NCBI GenBank assembly: GCA_002381945.1
Contig: DFXY01000004.1
Location: 19,719-83,718 of the forward strand
Source: Bacteriovoracaceae bacterium UBA4096
GTDB taxonomy: Bacteria; Bdellovibrionota; Bacteriovoracia; Bacteriovoracales; Bacteriovoracaceae
Length of the DNA: 64,000 bases
Reading direction: 5' to 3'
Part shown: piece after piece, positions 17,655-26,944 of the stretch
How positions within the stretch are numbered: the first letter of the stretch is position 1
Layout: each line of letters opens with the position of its first letter
Notes under the pieces: model-generated
Seen by the model: only the letters and a program-made list of their open reading frames with translations
Told to the model about the DNA's origin: nothing
The model's database searches: none
Position numbers and translations under genes: made by a program

Positions 17655-18275
17655 ATGAAAACAAAGATTGCTGTATTGGTTGTAGGGAGTTCTCTCATCG
17701 TATCTTCTGTATCTGCCATGAGTTCAGATATGATGGTTCGAATGAGAGCAATTAATGTGATGCCGGACGAATCAGGAACTCCGACAATTATTGGAGGTGA
17801 TGTAAATCTTAACAATGCTTCAGTTCCTGAAATCGATTTTTCTTACTTTTTCAATGACAACATTGCCTTAGAGCTTATTCTTGCGACAACGACTCATAAA
17901 GCGTCCGCTAACAATACGCTATTAAATAATCTGGACTTGGGTGATGTCTCCCTTCTGCCTCCTACCTTGACAGCTCAATATCATCACCAATTTGGAAAAT
18001 TTAAACCATATGTTGGAGCAGGTCTTAACTATACAATCTTTTATGGTGCTGACTCAGGAGTTGCAAAAAGCGTGACCTATGAAAACAGTCTCGGTTATGC
18101 CTTTCAGACAGGTGGGGATTATCAAATCGCAGATAATCTATTTCTTAATCTGGACATAAAGAAACTATACTTATCAACTGACGTTCATGTCTCAACCTAC
18201 GCCAACGGAAGTGTTGATGCAGAAGTTGATATTGATCCTCTAATCGTTGGGCTTGGCATCGGCTTCAAATTCTAA
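17655..18275 (+). CDS. ompW: OmpW-family outer-membrane protein
   Basis: Eight-strand outer-membrane beta-barrel of 206 aa. Family signs: signal peptide to VSAM, a mature start MMVRMRAINVMPD, the EIDFSYFFNDNIALELILAT strand pair, QYHHQFGKFKPYVGAGLNYT and a C-terminal strand ending in GFKF with the terminal aromatic needed for Bam recognition. OmpW forms a narrow hydrophobic channel linked to small hydrophobic compounds and stress. AAGGGGA precedes the ATG at 17655; the ATG at 17637 has no such site. It is monocistronic and ends in a 36-bp palindrome. Confidence 0.9.
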   Translation: MKTKIAVLVVGSSLIVSSVSAMSSDMMVRMRAINVMPDESGTPTIIGGDVNLNNASVPEIDFSYFFNDNIALELILATTTHKASANNTLLNNLDLGDVSLLPPTLTAQYHHQFGKFKPYVGAGLNYTIFYGADSGVAKSVTYENSLGYAFQTGGDYQIADNLFLNLDIKKLYLSTDVHVSTYANGSVDAEVDIDPLIVGLGIGFKF

Positions 18276-18283
18276 TGCTGGAA

Positions 18284-18319
18284 TTTAATTAAGTGGGGAC
18301 ATGTCCCCACTTAATTAAA
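18284..18319. repeat. 36-bp perfect palindrome between ompW and dabB
   Basis: The half TTTAATTAAGTGGGGACA is followed directly by its exact reverse complement, so all 36 bases pair with no loop mismatch. The GTGGGGACATGTCCCCAC core is flanked by AT-rich arms, so each strand ends in a run of T or A. It lies between convergent genes, 8 bases after the ompW stop and 4 bases from the dabB stop, and can act as a bidirectional terminator. Its perfection also resembles REP-type dispersed elements. Confidence 0.8.
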
Positions 18320-18323
18320 CACA

Positions 18324-20135
18324 TCAAAGAGCTTCTCTTCCCATAAAAAGTCGACTGTAGATTTTAGCGAATAATAACCCGTTGATCATTAAACATAGGG
18401 CAATCAAAGCTGTGATGAGAGAAGAATGCTTAAGAAGTTCTTCTAAGAGCATGTCTTCCCCTATAAAGGCCGTCGTGACCGGCATGCCGGAGAGAACCAT
18501 AAAACAAATCATGAACACATTGGCGGCCAATGCATGCTTCGTTCCCAGCGCATGAAAGTTTCTCAAGTCATGTTTTCTGAACTGCCAACATATGATAAGT
18601 GCCAAAACCAAAAATGGAGTCACAGGTAAGATATAAGCTTCAATCGAATGCAATAGTTGTTTATTTAAAAGATAAACTGAGACCATGCAGCCAATAAGTG
18701 AAAAACTGAAATCCCTCATGGCACTAAATGGCCTATGATGAAAGAAAATAGACTTCAAAGCGAAATATACTGACATTAAAGCAAATAAAACTGAAAAGAC
18801 TTGAACACCATCAACTCCTTCAACCCTTGACAGGGAGAGAACTGACAGCGCTGCCAGAACAGTCATAATTGCTGGATGAGAAATGGCACGTCTTAATTTC
18901 CAGTAAATAGTTTTCCAGGGAATAAAGCTAAAGCCACGCCAGGATATATCCATGGAAAAATCTGTCATGCCCAGGACGTAAAAGGTGTTCTTCAATCTTG
19001 TGGGAAGTTTATCCAATAGTATTTTACGGGTTTTAATCCGCTGAAAAACCACCTTATTATTCAGACTAGAGGAACTGGCAACCACAGAGGGAGAAACCAG
19101 TAATTGGAAGCATCGGTAAAGAGCATGACAAAAAAGATGAATCAGTACTAATTGGGTGAATCCTAGACTTAATTCGATAAACATCAACCCAATCTGTGAG
19201 GTGCTGGCAAAAGCAATTTGCCCTTTAATGTTGGTTTGAATACGGCCTTGGACTGAGGAAAAAAACAAGGTAAGTAAGCCTATCACTCCGATTAAAATGG
19301 TACCCATCTGGCCATGAGACCATAGCGGCTGCATGCGGATGAGTAAAAAGACACCAGCGTGAATAGAAAGTGCGCCGTAAAAGATGGCACTTGAAGGAGT
19401 CGGTCCTTCCATCGCCTGGGATGGCCAGTTGTGAAAAGGAAACTGGGCCGATTTCCCTAAAGAAGCAAAGATGATAAAAAAAGTTAAAAGAGTCAAAGAA
19501 GTTTGATTTGTTGCTGATAAAAGCTGCCCCGACATCTCCTGAAGAGCAGAGAAACGGGTGGCCTCGTGCCAAAGAATATGGCCCATTACGGCTCCCATTA
19601 AAAGTCCCAGATCACAAACTCGGTAGATATTATAAATTCTCCAGGCATTGGAAACTGAACGGGTTTGCGAGCGGTAAAAAGCAATGAGAAGAAAAGAGCT
19701 AAAGCCCACAATCTCCCATCCTGCAAAAAATAAATCCATATGCCCTGCAAGTGAAAGCACTTCCATACCAAAGATAAAAAAGAGAATGGTGCTAAAAAAT
19801 CGCTGATAGCCTTTTTCTAAATGGAGGTAACCATGAGAATACTTCACAACCAATAATCCCAGGATATGGGTTAGTCCCAACATGACAAAAGTCCCTATGT
19901 CCAACCAAGCGGTAAAAGGAAAATTATGTCCGGAGACTTTGATCACTGCCAGTTCGAGTTCCAATGGGAATGACCCATGAAAAGAATTGATGAAAAGATA
20001 AATACTTACGAATGAAGGAATCGCGAGACTAAGTGTCGTTAATCTCGTAATAATTTTTTCGGAATGCTTAATAGGGATTGCGAGCAACATGGAGGAAAGC
20101 AAAGGTAAAAGATAGAAGAGAAACAACGCTTTCAT
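18324..20135 (-). CDS. dabB: DabB, proton-conducting subunit of the inorganic-carbon transporter
   Basis: Membrane protein of 603 aa of the NuoL/MrpA proton-channel family with about 14-16 helices. Recognisable are GWEIVGFSSFLLIAFYRSQT (TM5 glutamate region), SAQFPFHNWPSQAMEGPTP (the family loop before TM8) and HALYRCFQLLVSPS. No other complex I or Mrp genes are present; instead it overlaps dabA by four bases (ATGA), the layout of dab operons. In DAB complexes this subunit is thought to use the proton gradient to drive CO2 hydration and trapping by DabA. The ALGTKHALAANVF C-terminal part is diverged from NuoL. Confidence 0.88.
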   Translation of the reverse strand: MKALFLFYLLPLLSSMLLAIPIKHSEKIITRLTTLSLAIPSFVSIYLFINSFHGSFPLELELAVIKVSGHNFPFTAWLDIGTFVMLGLTHILGLLVVKYSHGYLHLEKGYQRFFSTILFFIFGMEVLSLAGHMDLFFAGWEIVGFSSFLLIAFYRSQTRSVSNAWRIYNIYRVCDLGLLMGAVMGHILWHEATRFSALQEMSGQLLSATNQTSLTLLTFFIIFASLGKSAQFPFHNWPSQAMEGPTPSSAIFYGALSIHAGVFLLIRMQPLWSHGQMGTILIGVIGLLTLFFSSVQGRIQTNIKGQIAFASTSQIGLMFIELSLGFTQLVLIHLFCHALYRCFQLLVSPSVVASSSSLNNKVVFQRIKTRKILLDKLPTRLKNTFYVLGMTDFSMDISWRGFSFIPWKTIYWKLRRAISHPAIMTVLAALSVLSLSRVEGVDGVQVFSVLFALMSVYFALKSIFFHHRPFSAMRDFSFSLIGCMVSVYLLNKQLLHSIEAYILPVTPFLVLALIICWQFRKHDLRNFHALGTKHALAANVFMICFMVLSGMPVTTAFIGEDMLLEELLKHSSLITALIALCLMINGLLFAKIYSRLFMGREAL

Positions 20136-22555
20136 ACAAGCTCCTGGAAATTTTCTTTGATCAGCATCTGTCCATTCTCAAAAAGAAATATCTTTTTAAT
20201 GGACGGATCAAAACAAGCGTAGTGAACCCAATGATTATAGACAATTTGCTTTACCAGTGGATTATTCTGAATGGCCGCCAAGGCGATCTCAGGTTTTTGC
20301 TCAATCAATAAGAATAATCGAAGCGGTTGATGTTGATCAATCATTTGAAAAGGTAAACCAAAAAGTAGATCGCTCTCAGTCCCATGACTGACACCAAGAT
20401 TTCCCACAATATTTTGCGGTAATTTTGATCCAGCACCAAATCGCAGATTATCGACTCGTGAAAAAAAGTAGTCCAGATTAATTCCTGAACAAACCGGGAT
20501 GACGGCCCCTAATGTTGTTGCTAACAATTTCCCATCCGGATCCACTGAAGGGTCGTAGGACTGAAGGAATGCCGGTTGATCCGGAATTAAACCCTTAGTT
20601 ATATCCCTACGTCCAACAATGGCAAAGGCCACTCCAGTATGTCCTAGCTCAGGTCTGGTTTCAAATAATGAATAAGAACGCCTTAGAACTTCTTTCTGAG
20701 CTTGCTTACTTACAGGTCGATAAGTGACAAGCTTGAAGGACTTACTTCTTTCCCTGGCATTTTTATAAAGTGCAATTGAAAGATATTTTTTGAATCTTTC
20801 ATAGGAACATTTTTGTTCAGAAGGTATGGAATGAGACTCATAGAGCTCAATCACATCCCGGGTTGTATCGTGAAAACCTGCTATGAAGTAAGTCGTTGAC
20901 GGGATGAAAAGTCCATATTTAGCTTTGAGTAATTCTCTGACTTCAACATTGTTTGCCATTTCGACAAAGGCCCTGGCATTGGCGGCACCAGAGCGACCGG
21001 AACAGGCCCCACAACCATAAGTCGCAAAATAGGGATTATTAACACTGTTTGATCCATGGCCAATAATAAAGATCAAAGGAGAAAAATGATGAATAAATCC
21101 GATTAAGACAAGTTGCTGGTAAACTAAATCCACCATCTGGTTAAGTGTGTAACCTTCAGGAAGTTTAGAATCTCCTGCTGTCACTGACTCATCTCTAAAA
21201 AGTTTTAGCTTGTTCTCACTCTTGATCTCGATGACATTTTCCAATGATTTAAATCCCAAAGGAAAAAAAAGATTAGAGGTCAATTTCATAGTGGAAGAAA
21301 CTGCATTCAGGTGCGAAAAGAACCATTCTTTCAAGAAATTGCCAGTTGGCTGAGTGTTCTTAAACTTCAATAATCGGGGCAGCCTTTTATTCTCATTCTC
21401 TATCGGAACATCTCTCAAATAAACCTCAACCGCAGCTGGTGCTGGACACTGTTTTTTAGGAAAAGCATCTTCCGGGTGATGATAAAGACAATTGATGCCA
21501 TAATGTCCGGCGGTACCAAAAGTTTCGATTCGGGATGAAGTTTCTTCTAAAAATCGTCGTAACGAGCTTTCCCTGTCATCCATGCAAAAAATAGCTTGAT
21601 AGTCTGAGAGTGCTTCATTTTCATCTTGTTTCTCTATGATAGTCTTTAAATACTGATCATAAGTGGCTTCTTCTAAAGCTTCCTGGCAGGCACGGAAGGC
21701 CAGAAAGTTTTTCTTCGCTTCGGGAGTTAAGGATAGAGGCTCCAGTGTTTTTGGAAAAACAGGATGTCCAGTGATTGGGGATTCTTGTTCAATCCACGCC
21801 CGTTCAAGAATCAGCTTAATGGCCAGAAAATCCAACAGATCTATTTTTCTTGGAAAAGGTAGAAGCTGAGGAGACTGTTGGATGTTATAAATCAATCCGG
21901 CCCATCCTCGTAAAGTCATGATGGATTCACGAATATAAGTTTTTTGAAGATCTTCATCAGGACAAAGGAATTTCAGATGGGCTTCAATCGTTTCTTCCGG
22001 CGTCGATAAAAAGTAGTCACTCAGAACAAGTTTTCTAAAAGGAGCAGGTACGATGTAACTGGAAAAAATGAGATTTTTCAGGCAATCGTAAAAGCTTCTT
22101 TCACCGGATTCAGGCATTTGCCAATGACCTATTCCCTGATCCATAAACATTGAAAGCCATTTAATTAACATACCATCTGCCAATTGAATGATATTGATCC
22201 CTAAATACTCGTTCCAGCAATCATGCAGCTTTCCTGTCCTGGAATCATGATGAATAAACTCGAATTTTCCCTCTAGGATAAATTTCATCGCCTGTTCTGA
22301 ATCTTCTTTCAAAATCCTATCTAATTTATCCCGCAAGAGTACCAGAGGAAGTTCACCGGATTTAATCTTTTTCCTATAATGTTCAAGCTCTGGTAAAGGA
22401 TGTGCTTCAAATTTTGCACTTACTTCCGTTAATGCATTCCAAAAAGGTAGATGCTGGTAAGGAAGCAGCAAATTAAGATGGATAAACTCTTTAATCGGTC
22501 GAATAATAGGTAGATCCCGGGCGACTTCACTTAAAAAGTCCATATCTATTAACAT
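20132..22555 (-). CDS. dabA: DabA, zinc-dependent inorganic-carbon uptake subunit (DUF2309)
   Basis: Protein of 807 aa of the DUF2309/DabA family, a peripheral cytoplasmic subunit with a beta-carbonic-anhydrase-like zinc site. The predicted zinc and catalytic residues are all present: C324 and D326 in AIFCMDDRESSLRR, H500 in FIIGHGSNSVNNPY and C515 in YGCGACSGRSGAANARA. The C-x-D and H-14x-C spacings match those described for the Halothiobacillus enzyme (C351, D353, H524, C539). With DabB it should convert CO2 to bicarbonate vectorially, raising cytoplasmic Ci. It lies between a SulP transporter and dabB in one tight operon. Confidence 0.92.
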   Translation of the reverse strand: MLIDMDFLSEVARDLPIIRPIKEFIHLNLLLPYQHLPFWNALTEVSAKFEAHPLPELEHYRKKIKSGELPLVLLRDKLDRILKEDSEQAMKFILEGKFEFIHHDSRTGKLHDCWNEYLGINIIQLADGMLIKWLSMFMDQGIGHWQMPESGERSFYDCLKNLIFSSYIVPAPFRKLVLSDYFLSTPEETIEAHLKFLCPDEDLQKTYIRESIMTLRGWAGLIYNIQQSPQLLPFPRKIDLLDFLAIKLILERAWIEQESPITGHPVFPKTLEPLSLTPEAKKNFLAFRACQEALEEATYDQYLKTIIEKQDENEALSDYQAIFCMDDRESSLRRFLEETSSRIETFGTAGHYGINCLYHHPEDAFPKKQCPAPAAVEVYLRDVPIENENKRLPRLLKFKNTQPTGNFLKEWFFSHLNAVSSTMKLTSNLFFPLGFKSLENVIEIKSENKLKLFRDESVTAGDSKLPEGYTLNQMVDLVYQQLVLIGFIHHFSPLIFIIGHGSNSVNNPYFATYGCGACSGRSGAANARAFVEMANNVEVRELLKAKYGLFIPSTTYFIAGFHDTTRDVIELYESHSIPSEQKCSYERFKKYLSIALYKNARERSKSFKLVTYRPVSKQAQKEVLRRSYSLFETRPELGHTGVAFAIVGRRDITKGLIPDQPAFLQSYDPSVDPDGKLLATTLGAVIPVCSGINLDYFFSRVDNLRFGAGSKLPQNIVGNLGVSHGTESDLLFGLPFQMIDQHQPLRLFLLIEQKPEIALAAIQNNPLVKQIVYNHWVHYACFDPSIKKIFLFENGQMLIKENFQELV

Positions 22556-22564
22556 TGCATTCTC

Positions 22565-23974
22565 CTAAATAAACACGACCATCAGATTCTTTTTCTTGGC
22601 CTCTTCTTGATAATCAAGAAGCAGTTCACGGACATCTACGTGGATCCTTACCAGATTCATACCATGAAAATAGATCGCTTTTCCTTCTTCCAGTTCGTTT
22701 AAAATTTTAGCTATTTTCGCCTTATGTAGGAAAGAGACATTCTTCAAAAACTTAAAATGTACTTTGTCTTCCTCATGATCCACTTCCAAACAATTAATGG
22801 CAGGTTTTTTTAATTCAAAAAAGATGGCCAGCGCCAGTCCGGCGAAAATACCTTTTAAAAGATCCGTAGCAAGGATTGCACCTATGGTGACACAAAAGAT
22901 GAGAAGTTGTGGCCAACCTCTTTTCCACATCTCAACATAAAAGACAGGTTTAGTTAATTTATAACCAACCAACAATAGTACACAGGCCAAAGTGGCCAGA
23001 GGGATAAGATTTAAAAAATTGGGAATGAAAAGAACACAGAGTAGAATCCAACAACCATGAAAGATAGCTGAATACTTTGTCTTGGCACCGGATGCCACGT
23101 TTGCGGAAGTTCTTACGATGACCGCTGTTAATGGTAACCCTCCAAGAATTCCAGAAAGAGTATTACCGATTCCCTGTGCCAACAATTCAATATTTTTATT
23201 AGTCTTTCGTTTAAGTGGATCAATTCTATCCGCAGCATCGATACATAAAAGAGTTTCTAAAGAAGCAACAATCGCGATTGATAAAGCAATCTCCAGAACA
23301 TTCCAATTGAGGCTGAAAAAATCAGGCAACAGCAGTTTGTTAAATATTTGATCTGGTAATTGGACTAAACCTTTCGGTCCGACTAGTTGAAAGAAAGAGT
23401 TTACAAAAATTGAGGCCAAAACTGCAACTAAAGGACCTGGCACTAGTTTGGCGAGTTTATTCCCTGATGCCGCCAGCTTATCCCAACTTAACATTATCCC
23501 TAAAGATAGAATCGAAATGAGAACAATTTCCTTCTGGATACCACTAAAGGAATAAGAACCTGGAGCAAGTCCTAAAGCATTGGGTAATTGTTTTATAATC
23601 AGTATGAGCCCGATGGCAGCAAGCATTCCTTTTATTACTGCCGTTGGGAAATAATCCCCAATTGTTCCACCTTTCATCAATCCAAAAAGGATTTGAAAAA
23701 TTCCTGCCAGAAGAACAGCAATACCGAAGTGCTCAAACCCACCTAGTTGGGTTATACCATTTGCGACTATAACCGTCAGACCAGCGGCCGGTCCTGATAC
23801 ACTTATTTGAGAGTTACTAAAAAGACCAACAACAACACCGCCCAAGATTCCGGCCACAAGGCCTGAGGCCAATGGAGCTCCGGAAGCAAGTGCAATGCCT
23901 AGACATAAAGGTAGGGCCACTAAGAAAACGACTATTGAAGATTTTAGATCGTATTGTAAATCAGGTTTCGTCAT
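22565..23974 (-). CDS. SulP-family anion transporter (bicarbonate candidate)
   Basis: Membrane transporter of 469 aa with about 10-12 helices and a short C-terminal STAS domain (about 390-469, starting FELKKPAINCLEV). SulP features: LPLCLGIALASGAPLASGLVAG in TM1, ISVSGPAAGLTVIVANGI in TM3 and a GNTLSGILGGLPLTAVIVRTS segment in TM8. SulP members carry sulfate, dicarboxylates or bicarbonate (BicA). It lies 9 bases upstream of dabA, so a Na+- or H+-coupled bicarbonate role is the best inference. There is no fused carbonic anhydrase as in some SulP proteins. Confidence 0.88.
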   Translation of the reverse strand: MTKPDLQYDLKSSIVVFLVALPLCLGIALASGAPLASGLVAGILGGVVVGLFSNSQISVSGPAAGLTVIVANGITQLGGFEHFGIAVLLAGIFQILFGLMKGGTIGDYFPTAVIKGMLAAIGLILIIKQLPNALGLAPGSYSFSGIQKEIVLISILSLGIMLSWDKLAASGNKLAKLVPGPLVAVLASIFVNSFFQLVGPKGLVQLPDQIFNKLLLPDFFSLNWNVLEIALSIAIVASLETLLCIDAADRIDPLKRKTNKNIELLAQGIGNTLSGILGGLPLTAVIVRTSANVASGAKTKYSAIFHGCWILLCVLFIPNFLNLIPLATLACVLLLVGYKLTKPVFYVEMWKRGWPQLLIFCVTIGAILATDLLKGIFAGLALAIFFELKKPAINCLEVDHEEDKVHFKFLKNVSFLHKAKIAKILNELEEGKAIYFHGMNLVRIHVDVRELLLDYQEEAKKKNLMVVFI

Positions 23975-24028
23975 AGGTACTCCTATGGAAATGTTTCCAC
24001 TAAAAAAGTGCTTAGAATGAAGAATGAA

Positions 24029-24385
24029 TTAAATAGTTAGTGAAGACGTGGGAGGCGGTATATCTAACAGGTGAAGTGGCATTATTCTTTGGATATAAAA
24101 AGAATTATAGCTAAGAAGAATTAATGAAGATTTATTGGCATGAATGAGTAATGATGAAAGAAAAAATGCAGTAAAAAAACTCTCATCAAGAGAATCATCA
24201 ATGGAATATACAGTATCTGTTTCAGGGGTCTCTTCCAGCGTGTATACGCCGCTCTCCGAAAGTGAAAAACTATTTTTCTGATAGGAGATATTGAAACTAG
24301 TCAGAATGCATAATAAAGCGACAAAGGACATAACAGTCCCTGTTATCTCCCTACAGAATGGATTCTTTCTAGTGGCAAAAGACAT
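24029..24385 (-). CDS. Small membrane or exported protein at the head of the dab operon
   Basis: Open frame of 118 aa with an N-terminal hydrophobic segment (GTVMSFVALLCILTSFNI), an acidic middle (EETPETDTVYSIDDSLDES), a second hydrophobic segment and a proline-rich end (LLDIPPPTSS). GGA lies 9 bases before the ATG. It sits 54 bases upstream of the SulP gene in the same direction and could be its leader gene. No family is recognised, and composition is less convincing than for its neighbours, so it may be a chance frame. Confidence 0.45.
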   Translation of the reverse strand: MSFATRKNPFCREITGTVMSFVALLCILTSFNISYQKNSFSLSESGVYTLEETPETDTVYSIDDSLDESFFTAFFLSSLLIHANKSSLILLSYNSFYIQRIMPLHLLDIPPPTSSLTI

Positions 24386-24663
24386 GGCCGTATTCCAATG
24401 TTATAGGACACATCATAACAAACTTTCATTGATTTTCATCAGTAATTATAAGATTTCTTAAATTAAAAAAGCTTCATCTTTTAAAGGTGGCCTTGGGAAT
24501 ACGAATTGTAAAAGCCGCGCTTTATTAGCCGAGTTCTTAACAATGTCTTAGTACGCTTCGGTTAGATAATTATGATTAATGTTCTCAATCAAGTATTTAA
24601 TCTTAAGAAAGCTTTAAGCGTTAAGTTTCTCATTCCTTTATTACTATATGTAGTGAGGAAAAA

Positions 24664-25038
24664 ATGATGGATCAATCAAAAGCCAAAATCCTTATCGTTG
24701 ATGATCAAATTGATTTAACAATGCTTATCAAAGAAGAACTTGAAGAAAAAAATTATCAAGTCTTAACCGCAGGCAATGGACAGGAAGCTTTGGATATCAT
24801 TGCTCATGAAGGTCTCCCTCAGCTCATTCTGCTCGATATGAATATGCCCGTGATGAATGGCTGGACTTTTTCTCAAAAGTTCACTGACATTTATGGTCGC
24901 GCCTGCCCGATAGTCATCATGACTGCAGCAGATGATTCACCTACCAGGGCGATGGAAATTGGAGCTGATTCGTATTTAGGAAAACCTTTTGAATTTGAGA
25001 CATTGAATAAAACAGTGGAAAGCATGCTACCCCAATAA
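24664..25038 (+). CDS. Single-domain response regulator (receiver only)
   Basis: CheY-like receiver of 124 aa with the complete active site: D13/D14 (IVDDQ), phosphoacceptor D58 (LLDMNMPVMNG), T87 (MTAADD) and K107 (GKPF). There is no output domain, so it acts by protein-protein contact or phosphotransfer. GAGG precedes the tandem ATGATG. It lies 10 bases before the GH15 gene and is likely co-transcribed. No kinase is adjacent; orphan kinases are at 13218 and 49244. Confidence 0.9.
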   Translation: MMDQSKAKILIVDDQIDLTMLIKEELEEKNYQVLTAGNGQEALDIIAHEGLPQLILLDMNMPVMNGWTFSQKFTDIYGRACPIVIMTAADDSPTRAMEIGADSYLGKPFEFETLNKTVESMLPQ

Positions 25039-25048
25039 AGGCATAATA

Positions 25049-26836
25049 ATGGATAAACTAAAGAATGATTACAAGATGGGACTTATTGGAAATTGTAATT
25101 ATTCGGCCTTAATTAATAGTGAAGCAAGTATCGTTTGGATGTGCTGGCCCCATTTTGATGATAATTCAATCTTCGGGGCTTTGTTGGATGAAAATGAAGG
25201 CGGAGAATTTTCTATCATTCCTAAAGGTGAATCGAACCATTTTGAACAAACCTATGTTGAGAATACAAATGTTTTGCAAACAGATGTCACATGCGGTGAC
25301 TGTATGTTTCGCATTACGGATTTTGCTCCCAGATTTGAGCAACATGATCGTTTTAATAAACCTCTCATGCTAATGAGAAAAATTGAACCTCTGAGAGGCA
25401 CTCCTCAAATTAAAGTCATCTGCTCTCCCAGGGGTGATTACGGTAAACGAAAACCAACTGTACATTTTGGGAGTAATCATGTTCATTACAGCGGAATTGG
25501 CGAACCCATCAGATTAACCAGTGACATTCCTCTCAGCTATATTGAAAAAGAAAAATTCTTTGTACTCGATGAAGTCAAATACCTGGTATTAACCTGGGGT
25601 ATGTCCTTTGACGATCCCATTAAAATTACCGTGGAATCTTACCTTTATCGGACCATTAATTACTGGCAACGATGGGCCAGCCAATGTTCCATCAGTCGTC
25701 TTTATCAAAAGCCAGTACTAAGGTCAGCTCTGGCGCTTAAGCTTCATCAATATGAAGACACGGGGGCCATCATTGCATCAACTACCGCAAGTTTACCAGA
25801 GTCACCAGGCTCCGGTCGAACATGGGATTACCGCTACTGTTGGTTAAGAGATACTTACTATACTCTCAATGCCCTCAATCGCATGAGTCGTTTTGATGAA
25901 ATGAAAAAATTTGCTCAATATATTATCAATATTGCGGAAGAGGAAGTCGGCCGTTTCTCTCCGGTTTATACTATTTCCGGAGATCCTGTTCCACCTGAAA
26001 TCATCGTGGACCTTAAAGGTTACCGAGGTAACGGTCCAGTGCGAATTGGCAATCTGGCTTCCCGACAAATTCAAAACGATATTTATGGACAAGTTTTATT
26101 GGCGCAGTTTCCTCTGTATGTTGATGAGAGATTTCCCGGTCATCTGGGACCTTCTTCTTATAATCTTGTCCGTAAAACTTTAGGTTATATAGATAAGAGA
26201 ATGAATGAGCCTGATGCAACTCTCTGGGAGTATCGGAACATGCAGGAAAGACATTGTTACACTTATCTCTTTCACTGGGCAGGAAGTAAGGCGGCCGCCA
26301 AGATCGCAGAGAAATTAGGTGATAAGGACCTCTACTACATGGCCATGGCGTTGTCCTCGCGCTCACGAAATTATATTGAGTCCTGTTATGATCCTAAATT
26401 AGGAACCTATCTTCCCTCCCAGGGAAATCATTATGCAGATGCTAGCCTGCTTCATTTGATAACCTTGGGTTTTCTGGCCCCGAGAAGCCAGCGAGCAAAA
26501 AAACATCTTGAGTTCATTGAAAAGGCCCTCCTGACTCCCGGAGGCAGCATGTATCGGTATGATCGCCCTGATGATTTTGGACGTCCTGAAGTGACCTTTG
26601 CCGTTTGTACTTTCTGGTATGTGGAGGCCCTGGCCTGTTCAGGATACATTGATGAAGCATTTAGAATTTTTGAAAAGATGCTGGATTATTCAAACCATTT
26701 AGGTCTTTTCAGCGAAGATATTCATGAGGCTACCAAAAGCCCTTGGGGTAACTTTCCACAGACTTATACCCATGTGGGCCTGATCAATGCAGCTTTCAAA
26801 CTCTCTCAAACCTTTGATTATCCTGAGTTTTTCTAA
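25049..26836 (+). CDS. Glycoside hydrolase family 15 (glucoamylase/trehalase-like)
   Basis: Cytosolic-type GH15 protein of 595 aa without signal peptide. The N-terminal beta-sandwich domain (about 1-215) starts GLIGNCNYSALINSEASIVW, typical of the trehalase-like N-domain, and the catalytic (alpha/alpha)6 barrel follows with SGRTWDYRYCWLRDTYYTL and a late GLFSEDIHEATKSPWGNFPQ, which should contain the catalytic acid/base region. Members hydrolyse trehalose or alpha-glucans. It is translated just after the receiver gene. The substrate (trehalose versus maltooligosaccharide) is not decidable here. Confidence 0.9.
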   Translation: MDKLKNDYKMGLIGNCNYSALINSEASIVWMCWPHFDDNSIFGALLDENEGGEFSIIPKGESNHFEQTYVENTNVLQTDVTCGDCMFRITDFAPRFEQHDRFNKPLMLMRKIEPLRGTPQIKVICSPRGDYGKRKPTVHFGSNHVHYSGIGEPIRLTSDIPLSYIEKEKFFVLDEVKYLVLTWGMSFDDPIKITVESYLYRTINYWQRWASQCSISRLYQKPVLRSALALKLHQYEDTGAIIASTTASLPESPGSGRTWDYRYCWLRDTYYTLNALNRMSRFDEMKKFAQYIINIAEEEVGRFSPVYTISGDPVPPEIIVDLKGYRGNGPVRIGNLASRQIQNDIYGQVLLAQFPLYVDERFPGHLGPSSYNLVRKTLGYIDKRMNEPDATLWEYRNMQERHCYTYLFHWAGSKAAAKIAEKLGDKDLYYMAMALSSRSRNYIESCYDPKLGTYLPSQGNHYADASLLHLITLGFLAPRSQRAKKHLEFIEKALLTPGGSMYRYDRPDDFGRPEVTFAVCTFWYVEALACSGYIDEAFRIFEKMLDYSNHLGLFSEDIHEATKSPWGNFPQTYTHVGLINAAFKLSQTFDYPEFF

Positions 26837-26837
26837 G

Positions 26838-26856
26838 CGATAGATAATCTCTATCG
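26838..26856 (+). terminator. Hairpin after the GH15 gene
   Basis: A 7-bp perfect stem CGATAGA/TCTATCG with a TAATC loop begins 2 bases after the stop. No T-run follows, so it may only be a partial terminator or a 3'-end stabiliser. The rest of the gap to ahpC holds the leader with AAGGAGG. Confidence 0.4.
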
Positions 26857-26944
26857 GATCATCGAAATCAAATATTGGATGAAAAATGCCAGATGCACGA
26901 AGATGCATGAGTGAACATTTTCCAATAAATCGAAGGAGGATCGA

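Noticed and set aside
18324..20135. NuoL of respiratory complex I
   Set aside because: No other nuo genes are present and it overlaps dabA; the DabB reading explains both.
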